From an uncultured Tepidimonas sp. (lineage in GTDB: Bacteria; Pseudomonadota; Gammaproteobacteria; Burkholderiales; Burkholderiaceae_C): DNA of 5,174 nucleotides. Position numbers and translations under genes: made by a program. Each line of letters begins with the position of its first letter. Position 1 is the stretch's first letter. Below are positions 1 through 4,916 of this stretch, piece by piece. The notes beneath the pieces were generated by a model. That model was not told where the DNA came from. It did no database searches and saw nothing but the letters and a program-made list of their open reading frames with translations. The stretch lies in the NCBI GenBank assembly GCA_937949455.1, contig CALEDU010000127.1, positions 1-5,174 on the forward strand, given 5' to 3'.

Positions 1-105
1 CTCGCGCGGCATCTGCAGGTAAGCCAGTAGGCCCAGCAGCAGGATGACCACGAACGCGATGTTGGCCAGCGGGTGGTTGGTGATGAGGGCACGCAGCAGT
101 CGCAT
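1..105 (-). CDS. RND efflux permease, N-terminus only (runs off left edge)
   Basis: This is the first 35 codons of an inner-membrane RND-family proton-driven efflux permease; the rest lies left of the window. The peptide starts MRLLRALITNHPLANIAF and continues into a hydrophobic stretch, VVILLLGLLAYLQ, then MPRE. That is the usual RND beginning: a short cytoplasmic head, the first transmembrane helix, then a conserved Pro-Arg-Glu at the start of the periplasmic porter domain. The ATG reads from 105 to 103, with a GGAG ribosome binding site at 119-116, about 10 bases before it. It lies 25 bases after the stop of the adaptor gene on the same strand, so the two form an adaptor-permease pair in one operon. 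Substrate class (drug, metal or lipid) cannot be told from 35 residues. No outer-membrane factor gene is visible in the window. Confidence 0.85.
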   Translation of the reverse strand, partial: MRLLRALITNHPLANIAFVVILLLGLLAYLQMPRE

Positions 106-130
106 TGGTTTGGATCTCCGCGTGGCGCGC

Positions 131-1216
131 TCACGGGGCCACTGTCACCGGCTGGCCATCGCGCAGCGCCTGCTGGCCGTGCACCACCAAGCGCATATCA
201 TGGGGTAGCTGCGCTGCAGCGGCCGGCCGGCCCTCCTGCGCACCGGGCAGGGGGACGAAGCGCGCGCGCGCCGCTGCGCCGTCGCCCTCGACGGTGAATA
301 CACCCAGTTGGGTATCGCGGCGCACCAGCAGCGTGGCGGGCACATGGGGGTGCGGCGCCGCCCAACGCAGCAGGCCAGCCGTGCCTGGCGGCAGCGCGGG
401 GCCCGACAAGGCCAGTCGAGCCGTCTGCAAACGCGTGGCCGGCGCCACCGTCGGCACCACGCGCAGCAGCCGTGCCGCGCGCACCTGGCCGTCATCGGAC
501 TCGAAGCGCGGCTGCGCCCCGGCGCGCAGCTCGGCCACCTCCGCCGGGGCGAGCGTGGCTTGCAGCTCCATGCCGTCGGTTTGCGCCAGCACGAACAACA
601 CCGCCCCTGGCGCCACGGTCTCGCCCTGCTGCGCCAGCCGCTGCGTCACCGTGCCGGTAAACGGCGCGCGGATCACCGCCTTGCCCAGTTGACGCTCGGC
701 ACTCTGCAGCGCGGCTTCGGCACTGGCGAGTTCTGCGCTTTGCAGCGCCAGCTCCGTCTCGCGCGCGTTGAGCGCCTCCGGTGACAGAAATCCCTGCGCC
801 TGCAGCTCGCGCGCACGGCGCAGTTGGGCTTGCACCAGTTCTAGCCGGGCGCGGGCGGCGTCGCGCGCGGCGCGCGCGCGCTCGCGCGACAATTCCAGGT
901 CGGTGGCATCCAGCCAAGCCAGCGGCTGCCCCGCGCGCACGGGCTGGCCGACATCGGCGCTCCAGCGCTGTACCACGCCGCCCACCTCGGCGGCGATACG
1001 GGCCTCGTTGCGCGCCACCACCTGGGCGCTGGCCTGCCGTTCGGGGTGCAGTGCCACCCGCGCCAGCGACTGCACCTGTACCGGTGCTGTCAGCGGTGTC
1101 GCCGCAGCTGGCGCGGTGGTGCCAGATTCGGCAGCGGCGGCCATCCACGGCCACGGCAGTGCAGCCATCGCTAGCGCAGCCAGCGCCGCGCGGCCAAGCA
1201 ACGTCGGATTCAGCAT
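131..1216 (-). CDS. RND efflux periplasmic adaptor subunit (membrane fusion protein)
   Basis: This 361-residue protein should link the inner-membrane RND permease to an outer-membrane channel across the periplasm. Residues 1 to about 29 form a signal peptide: a Leu/Ala-rich core ending in an AAAA cleavage region. Residues 65-103 are the first half of a lipoyl-like domain (ARIAAEVGGVVQRW, then a DVGQPVRAGQPL turn). Residues 104-176 are Ala/Arg/Glu/Gln-rich and look like the alpha-helical hairpin. Residues 181-218 close the lipoyl domain with IRAPFTGTV and GETVAPGAVLF. A beta-barrel and a membrane-proximal domain follow. Length and domain order are normal for the family. Its ATG (1216-1214) overlaps the hpnC stop in the string ATGCTGA, so translational coupling is likely; only a weak GAGA lies upstream (1229-1226). 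The permease start follows after 25 bases. Family assignment is firm; substrate is unknown. Confidence 0.9.
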   Translation of the reverse strand: MLNPTLLGRAALAALAMAALPWPWMAAAAESGTTAPAAATPLTAPVQVQSLARVALHPERQASAQVVARNEARIAAEVGGVVQRWSADVGQPVRAGQPLAWLDATDLELSRERARAARDAARARLELVQAQLRRARELQAQGFLSPEALNARETELALQSAELASAEAALQSAERQLGKAVIRAPFTGTVTQRLAQQGETVAPGAVLFVLAQTDGMELQATLAPAEVAELRAGAQPRFESDDGQVRAARLLRVVPTVAPATRLQTARLALSGPALPPGTAGLLRWAAPHPHVPATLLVRRDTQLGVFTVEGDGAAARARFVPLPGAQEGRPAAAAQLPHDMRLVVHGQQALRDGQPVTVAP

Positions 1217-2097
1217 ATGGGATTATCTCGAATGGACGGCAAGCGGTGCCGAACGGCGCGTGTCAGCAGCAAAGGCCAGTCGCGGTTGCGCAGCCGCGGT
1301 CGATGGGTGAGGGTGTGGCCGCCAACGGCTTCGATCTGCTCCAGCACACGCAGCCCCCCTTGCAAAACCAGCCGCAACTCCCACCCGAAGCGTCCTCGCA
1401 GGCGACGGGGCAAGGCCCAGCCCTGTCGCAACAAGATACGCGCCCGGTGGCAGCCATCGAGCACGATGGGAGCGAGCGCTGATTCCGGCAGCGCATACAC
1501 CTCCCCTTGAGTGGGCAGCCCGCAAGCACGCAATGCAGCATCTGTCACGTAACAGCGGCCGCGTGACAAATCCAGACCCAGGTCTTGCCAAAAATTGATG
1601 AGCTGCAAGGCGGTGCAGATGGCATCACTTTCGCGCTCGGCCTGCACACCATGCAACCCATACAAGTGTAGCAGCAGGCGGCCGATGGGATTGGCCGAGC
1701 GCGCGCAATAAGCCAACAGTTCCGCGTCATCGCGGTAGCGCCGGCCCTCGGCGCTCCAGCGTACGTCCTGCTCGAACGCATCCAACAGGGATTCGAAAGG
1801 CGACAGAGGCAGAGCGTGGCGCCGTCGCGCATCGTCCAACGCAGCCAGCATGGGCGCCCATGCAGCGGGCATCCCCCCTGGCGGCTGTCCACCGTGCCAC
1901 ATGGCCTGCAGGGCTTGGCGCAGCACGGCCAAAGCCGCCAGTCGGTCTGCCGCCGCTGCATCCCCCTCGTCGGCCAGATCGTCGGCCGTGCGGGCAAAGC
2001 GGTAGATCGCCACTACCGCCGCACGCCAATGCCTCGGGCACAGGATGGACGCGACAGGAAAATTCTCGTAGTGATCGATACCAGTGGCCTGTAACAT
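1210..2097 (-). CDS. hpnC: hydroxysqualene synthase HpnC (squalene/phytoene synthase family)
   Basis: HpnC converts presqualene diphosphate, made by HpnD, to hydroxysqualene, which HpnE reduces to squalene for hopanoid synthesis. The 295-residue product opens with GIDHYENFPVAS, a hallmark of HpnC. It carries the first Asp-rich metal-binding motif at 39-46 (DDLADEGD), preceded by AIYRFARTA, and the second at 168-176 (NFWQDLGLD) followed by SRGRCY. These motifs bind Mg-diphosphate in the family. Length is normal. The start is uncertain. The ATG at 2097 fits homologue length but has no ribosome binding site. An in-frame ATG at 2148 is directly preceded by AGGAGGG, which is too close for normal use, and a GTG at 2136 would sit 13 bases from it. 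I chose 2097 by homology. The stop overlaps the start of the RND adaptor gene by 7 bases. No hpnD or hpnE is in the window, so its partners must lie elsewhere if the pathway is complete. Confidence 0.88.
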   Translation of the reverse strand: MLQATGIDHYENFPVASILCPRHWRAAVVAIYRFARTADDLADEGDAAAADRLAALAVLRQALQAMWHGGQPPGGMPAAWAPMLAALDDARRRHALPLSPFESLLDAFEQDVRWSAEGRRYRDDAELLAYCARSANPIGRLLLHLYGLHGVQAERESDAICTALQLINFWQDLGLDLSRGRCYVTDAALRACGLPTQGEVYALPESALAPIVLDGCHRARILLRQGWALPRRLRGRFGWELRLVLQGGLRVLEQIEAVGGHTLTHRPRLRNRDWPLLLTRAVRHRLPSIRDNPIC

Positions 2098-2221
2098 GAC
2101 GCCATGTTGCCACAGCGCCGCGTATGGGGATTCCACCGTCGATAGCATCCCTCCTGGTGATAGGATTTGGACATCAACACGCAACAACAAACACGTCGAA
2201 AACGATAACGATCGGGGAGCC
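2098..2221. promoter_or_regulatory. divergent intergenic region between hpnC and small plus-strand gene
   Basis: This stretch separates two divergently transcribed genes and should hold both promoters. Its right half (2160-2213) is AT-richer than the surroundings, with runs such as AACAACAAACACG and GAAAACGATAACGATCG. On the minus strand a strong Shine-Dalgarno string AGGAGGG lies at 2155-2149, directly abutting an in-frame ATG of the hpnC frame. On the plus strand GGGGAG lies at 2214-2219, only two bases before the ATG at 2222. I could not pick out convincing -35/-10 pairs for either direction. A minus-strand TTGTTG followed 16 bases later by TCCTAT is possible but weak. Confidence 0.4.
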
Positions 2222-2456
2222 ATGCGCCAGGTCTTGCAACATATTGAGCATCTCGCGCGGCTGACGCGTTGGAAAGACCGAGAGTCCGCTCTTGGGGTCA
2301 CGCTGGCCGATTTGCCGTGGGTGCACGACGACCCAGCCCTGAAGGAGGCCTGGCGCGCGGGCCAGACTTGCGTTTTGGCCGGGGTTCGAAGTTGCCGTTC
2401 AGAACGGCGAGCCGGTTCCGCAGCGCGGTGCGGAGGGTGACATCGAGTTGTTCTGA
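2222..2456 (+). CDS. small hypothetical protein, probably frameshifted
   Basis: I do not recognise this gene. Read without interruption from the ATG at 2222 it gives 72 residues, ending at 2440. It begins MRQVLQHIEHLARLTRW and includes LPWVHDDPALKEAWRAGQ, which looks like real protein. After about residue 55 the frame turns into a run rich in Arg, Ser, Ala, Cys and Gly, typical of out-of-frame reading in high-GC DNA. In the +1 frame the same DNA reads FEVAVQNGEPVPQRGAEG then DIELF and a stop at 2454-2456, which looks native. Dropping one G from the GGGG run at 2381-2384 joins the two parts into a smooth 77-residue protein. It may be a recent pseudogene, a sequencing error, or a genuine frameshift site. 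The AW-x-x-G end of the first half recalls ribosome modulation factor-like proteins only faintly. A GGGGAG sits just two bases before the ATG, so the start is not certain. It is divergent from hpnC. Confidence 0.5.
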
Positions 2457-2489
2457 AGCGCGCCCGGCAAAAGGCCCGTCGGCCCCGGC

Positions 2490-2495
2490 TACAAT
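2490..2495 (+). promoter_or_regulatory. probable -10 box of the tRNA-Leu promoter
   Basis: TACAAT at 2490-2495 sits in the context GGCTACAATGGGG, one mismatch from the sigma-70 -10 consensus. It is followed by a GC-rich discriminator, as is common for stable-RNA genes under stringent control. Transcription would start near 2502, about 35 bases before the mature tRNA. The -35 region 17 bases upstream (around 2467-2472, GCAAAA) does not match consensus. The box is flanked by a perfect inverted repeat, GGCCCC (2481-2486) and GGGGCC (2496-2501). Confidence 0.5.
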
Positions 2496-2536
2496 GGGGC
2501 CTCTGGATTGTGCGGGCGCGTCTGCGGCCCGCCAGC

Positions 2537-2623
2537 GCGCGGGTGGCGAAATTGGTAGACGCACCAGGTTTAGGTCCTGACGGTGGCAACACCGTGGGGG
2601 TTCGAGTCCCCCCCCGCGCACCA
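2537..2623 (+). tRNA. tRNA-Leu, anticodon UAG, with encoded CCA
   Basis: This is an 87-base leucine tRNA reading CUA and, by wobble, other CUN codons. The acceptor stem is GCGCGGG (2537-2543) with CCCGCGC (2613-2619), then discriminator A and CCA at 2621-2623. The D arm contains GGCGAAATTGGTAGACGC. The anticodon loop is TTTAGGT (2569-2575) with TAG at 2571-2573. The long class II variable arm is CGGTG-GCAA-CACCG (2581-2594), as required for tRNA-Leu. The T arm is GGGGG-TTCGAGT-CCCCC (2596-2612). The overall layout closely matches E. coli leuW from memory. The outermost anticodon-stem pair (C2564 with A2580) is a C-A mismatch. It stands alone, without other tRNA genes on either side. Confidence 0.97.
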
Positions 2624-2650
2624 GTCATCCAGCACGTAACCCCCCGTGCG

Positions 2651-2668
2651 CCGCGCATCGTTGCGCGG
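2651..2668 (+). terminator. hairpin 27 bases after tRNA-Leu, possible terminator
   Basis: CCGCGCA (2651-2657) and TGCGCGG (2662-2668) form a perfect 7-bp stem around the loop TCGT. The stem is strong and well placed for ending the tRNA transcript. It is not followed by a T-run, so it is not a classical intrinsic terminator; it could protect the 3' end or be chance in GC-rich DNA. Confidence 0.3.
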
Positions 2669-2912
2669 TGCTCCAGGCCACGGGACCCGATCCGTGGCGA
2701 TCGGCTGCGCCGTCGCGTGATGCCGCCCCTGCCGACCTCGGCGCGGCTTGTGTCATGGTAGTCATCGAGGAGCAACGGGTCTGCGGCCAGCCAAAGCCTG
2801 CGTTCATGTGCCTGACGCCGTGGCCATGGCGCAGTCGGTTTCGAACTTGGCTAGACCCTGGACCGGGTGCCTCCAAATCGACTGCTGCCTCGCAGTGGTC
2901 ACTCATCATCGC

Positions 2913-2928
2913 TACAGTCGGGTACTGT
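2913..2928 (+). promoter_or_regulatory. possible -10 box with overlapping palindrome before the GDT1-type gene
   Basis: TACAGT at 2913-2918 resembles a -10 box in the context GCTACAGT, much like the tRNA promoter's GGCTACAAT. A weak TCGCAG (2890-2895) lies 17 bases upstream. The box is half of an inverted repeat, ACAGT (2914-2918) and ACTGT (2924-2928), that ends two bases before the start codon. If this promoter is used, the mRNA would have almost no leader, which fits the absence of a ribosome binding site. Confidence 0.3.
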
Positions 2929-2930
2929 CC

Positions 2931-3509
2931 ATGGAATCTCTTTTCGTCTCGACGGGAATCGTTGCTCTGGCCGAAATCGGCGACAAAACCCAGCTGCTTG
3001 CCTTCCTGCTGGCAGCCCGTTTCAAAAAACCACTGCCAATCATTGTGGGTATTTTGGTCGCTACGGTGGCCAACCACGGTTTGGCTGGTGCCCTCGGCGC
3101 CTGGATCACAGCCACCCTCAGCCCCGAGGTGCTGCGTTGGGGGCTTGGCTTGTCGTTCATCGCAATGGCGGTCTGGGCGCTGATTCCCGACGAAATCGAT
3201 GAAGACGAGGTATCGATCGCGCGGCGCTTTGGTGTTTTTGGGGCTACGCTGGTGACCTTTTTCCTGGCCGAGATGGGCGACAAGACGCAGGTAGCCACCG
3301 TAGCGCTGGCGGTGCACTACGCCGCGCCGCTGATGGTGGTCATCGGTACTACGCTGGGCATGCTGATCGCCGATGTGCCAGCGGTGTTCGTGGGCGACAA
3401 ACTGGCCAACCGCATTCCCATACGGCTGGTGCACGGCCTGGCAGCCGCCATTTTTGCGGGGCTGGGGGTGTTGACGCTCATGGGGGTCGGGGCCTCGTTG
3501 GGGGGGTGA
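2931..3509 (+). CDS. TMEM165/GDT1 family (UPF0016) membrane transporter, probable Mn2+ exporter
   Basis: The product is a 192-residue inner-membrane protein of the GDT1/TMEM165/MneA family. Characterised bacterial members export Mn2+, and eukaryotic ones move Ca2+/Mn2+ in exchange for protons. The family signature E-x-G-D-K-T appears twice, at residues 15-20 (EIGDKT) and 114-119 (EMGDKT), each inside a hydrophobic helix, so the protein is an internal two-fold repeat. Each half has about three membrane segments. The halves are joined by a cytoplasmic loop with an acidic cluster (DEIDEDE, 87-93). Length is normal for the bacterial form. The frame is open further upstream, but the ATG at 2931 fits the family's short N-terminus (MESLFVSTGIVALAE). 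No clear ribosome binding site precedes it. It appears to be monocistronic; the next gene starts 148 bases downstream with its own ribosome binding site. Manganese as substrate is inferred from the family. Confidence 0.88.
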   Translation: MESLFVSTGIVALAEIGDKTQLLAFLLAARFKKPLPIIVGILVATVANHGLAGALGAWITATLSPEVLRWGLGLSFIAMAVWALIPDEIDEDEVSIARRFGVFGATLVTFFLAEMGDKTQVATVALAVHYAAPLMVVIGTTLGMLIADVPAVFVGDKLANRIPIRLVHGLAAAIFAGLGVLTLMGVGASLGG

Positions 3510-3644
3510 CGGCCTGTGTTCATCGCACGAGCGTCCGCATGGCGCTGCTCAGCTGCTGCGGCGCGCCACCATGCCGGCACGATCGTTGTATGCTTATGGA
3601 ATGATCCCAAAAACCGATGGTCATCGGCCCGCACGCTGCCTCCT

Positions 3645-3649
3645 AGGAG
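3645..3649 (+). promoter_or_regulatory. Shine-Dalgarno site deciding the hydrolase start
   Basis: AGGAG lies 8 bases before the ATG at 3658, an optimal spacing. It selects this start over the in-frame ATGs at 3571 and 3601, which have no such site and would put a non-signal extension ahead of the Tat-like signal. Confidence 0.75.
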
Positions 3650-3657
3650 TTGACGCC

Positions 3658-4683
3658 ATGTTTCCTGCCGCTTGGTCCCGCCGCCGCTGGTTGCAAATCG
3701 CCGCTGGCTCGGGTTTGTTGGGGGCTGGTCTGGCGGCCATGCCCGAAGTGCGGCTGTTCGCGCAGCAATTACAGGATTTCATCGAGGGCCCGCCGGTCCC
3801 CGACATCAAGCCTGAGCGTATCACCCCCCACGTGTGGTTGATCTATGCCCAAGACGGCTTTCCCACCCCAGAAAACCGCGGGGTGATGGCCAATGTGGTG
3901 TTCGTCGTCACCTCGGTGGGGGTGGTGTTGCTCGATGCCGGATGCTCGCTGCAGCACGGCGAGATGGCGATCCGCATGATCCGCACCGTGACCGACAAGC
4001 CCGTGGTGGCGATTTTCAACAGCCACTACCACGGCGACCACTGGCTGGGCAACCACGCCTTCGTCAAGACGTTTGGCGAGTCGCTGCCGATTTACGCCTT
4101 GCCCCACACCATCGAGCAGATCAAGGGGGCCGAAGGCAACCTGTGGCGCAGCCTGATGGAGCGCTGGACCAATCAAGCCACGATGGGCACGCAGGTGGTG
4201 GCACCCAACCGGCCGGTGCAGCACGGGCAGACCTTTACCTTTGGCGATGTCACCCTGCGCATGCACCACTATGGTAAGGCGCATACGCCGTCCGATCTGT
4301 GCGTGGAGGTGGTGCAGGATCGTTTCACCTACGTGGGCGACATTGCGATGGAAAACCGCATTGCCAACATCGACGATGGTTCCTACCCCGGGACGTTCAA
4401 GTACTACGACGCACTGCAGCAGGCGGCCGGCGACCAGGTGTGGTGGCCGGGGCACGGGCGCGGCAGCAAGACGCTGCTGCGCGACTATGGCACTTTCCTC
4501 AAAGGCATTTGGGAGCCATGTGTGCAAGCCGTCAAAGATGGCATTCCGCTGGAGAAGGCCAAGGACATCGTGCTGAAGGACCCGCGCGTGGCCTCGCGGG
4601 CGCGGGGAATGGCGGGCTTTGACTCCAATATCGGCAAATACACCAGCCTGGCGTATCTGGAGGCGGAGCGGGAGCTATTTTGA
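3658..4683 (+). CDS. exported metallo-beta-lactamase-fold hydrolase (SoxH-like)
   Basis: This 341-residue protein has the metallo-beta-lactamase fold with all ligands for a two-zinc centre: H123, H125, D127 and H128 in HYHGDH, H209 in KAHTPSD, the bridging D228 in YVGDIA, and H266 in PGHG. The N-terminus has SRRRWLQ (7-13), close to the twin-arginine consensus with Trp for Phe, followed by a hydrophobic segment ending near AAMP. Export through Tat as a folded metalloprotein is therefore likely. HWLGNHAF after the zinc motif and the overall length resemble SoxH and the quinoprotein-associated zinc metallohydrolases. The substrate is unknown, and no sox or PQQ-dehydrogenase gene is in view. It starts 148 bases after the transporter gene. 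An IS256 relic begins about 230 bases downstream of its stop. The fold is certain; the subfamily is inferred. Confidence 0.87.
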   Translation: MFPAAWSRRRWLQIAAGSGLLGAGLAAMPEVRLFAQQLQDFIEGPPVPDIKPERITPHVWLIYAQDGFPTPENRGVMANVVFVVTSVGVVLLDAGCSLQHGEMAIRMIRTVTDKPVVAIFNSHYHGDHWLGNHAFVKTFGESLPIYALPHTIEQIKGAEGNLWRSLMERWTNQATMGTQVVAPNRPVQHGQTFTFGDVTLRMHHYGKAHTPSDLCVEVVQDRFTYVGDIAMENRIANIDDGSYPGTFKYYDALQQAAGDQVWWPGHGRGSKTLLRDYGTFLKGIWEPCVQAVKDGIPLEKAKDIVLKDPRVASRARGMAGFDSNIGKYTSLAYLEAERELF

Positions 4684-4916
4684 CCCCGCAGCCGGCGGCG
4701 CGGATTGCCCGCCAGGACGATCGGGCCCAGTTGTGTGTGTCAAGTTGTGCAAAATATTCTGATCAGGTCATCGGTTGATTTCTCACATGCGCTGCGGGTG
4801 GCGCGCAGGGCGTAGCCCGAAGCGGCGCCAGCAGCGCGGGTTGCTCATGCAACCAGTCTCAACGAAGGTATCCGGAATTTTGTGTGTGAGGCATATGATG
4901 TCAGTCAGGAGCATGT
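4684..4916. other. intergenic DNA with possible insertion-sequence ends
   Basis: No gene is recognisable here. The string TTGTGTGTG occurs twice in the same orientation, at 4731-4739 and 4880-4888. GTGCAAAATATTCTGAT (4748-4764) resembles the reverse complement of the sequence at 4868-4886 (ATCCGGAATTTTGTGTG), as imperfect inverted ends would. The piece between them contains two perfect small hairpins: GGGC-GTA-GCCC (around 4808-4818) and GGTTGC-TCAT-GCAACC (4839-4854). Either AT-rich element could be the left terminal repeat of the IS256-type element that follows. The one near 4870 is at the usual short distance from the transposase start. I cannot decide without the right end of the element. 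Confidence 0.35.

Larger units (their letters stand above)
2624..2930. other. 307-bp stretch without a recognisable gene
   Basis: Between the tRNA and the GDT1-type transporter I see no coding sequence with believable composition on either strand. The open frames crossing it are extensions of neighbours or antisense shadows, and they give Arg/Cys/Ser-rich peptides. It holds a hairpin soon after the tRNA (2651-2668) and a palindrome overlapping a possible promoter at its right end (2913-2928). I looked for the paired elements of a yybP-ykoY manganese riboswitch (GGGGAG-type loop and CCGTCA-type loop), common upstream of this transporter family, and did not find them. Confidence 0.5.

Noticed and set aside
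105..692. Long plus-strand open frames opposite the RND adaptor gene (also near 768-1482).
   Set aside because: They have low-complexity Arg/Ala/Ser/Pro composition and lie antisense to a well-supported adaptor gene; open frames of this size are expected in high-GC DNA.
2537..2623. tRNA-Leu 3' end as an attachment site for an integrated element.
   Set aside because: No integrase gene follows, and I saw no repeat of the tRNA 3' end downstream in the window.
1210..2775. The hpnC frame stays open upstream to 2775, giving a 521-residue reading.
   Set aside because: The extra ~225 residues run antisense through the small gene and the tRNA, have Arg/Ser/Cys-rich composition, and lie before the HpnC-specific DHYENF start region.
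2624..2930. yybP-ykoY manganese riboswitch expected before a GDT1-type gene.
   Set aside because: The conserved GGGGAG-like and CCGTCA-like loops are not found in the right order; a structure-based search could still find a divergent form.
2625..3434. Minus-strand open frame opposite the GDT1-type gene.
   Set aside because: It gives a His/Gln/Arg-rich peptide with no recognisable domain and is antisense to a gene with two intact family motifs.
3510..3657. Intrinsic terminator or promoter between the transporter and hydrolase genes.
   Set aside because: There is no strong stem with a T-run; TATGCT at 3589-3594 has no fitting -35 partner, so I did not list a promoter.
3769..4527. 252-residue minus-strand open frame opposite the hydrolase gene.
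   Set aside because: Its His/Val/Gly-rich peptide is the mirror of a real gene with a complete zinc site; no start signal or domain was seen.
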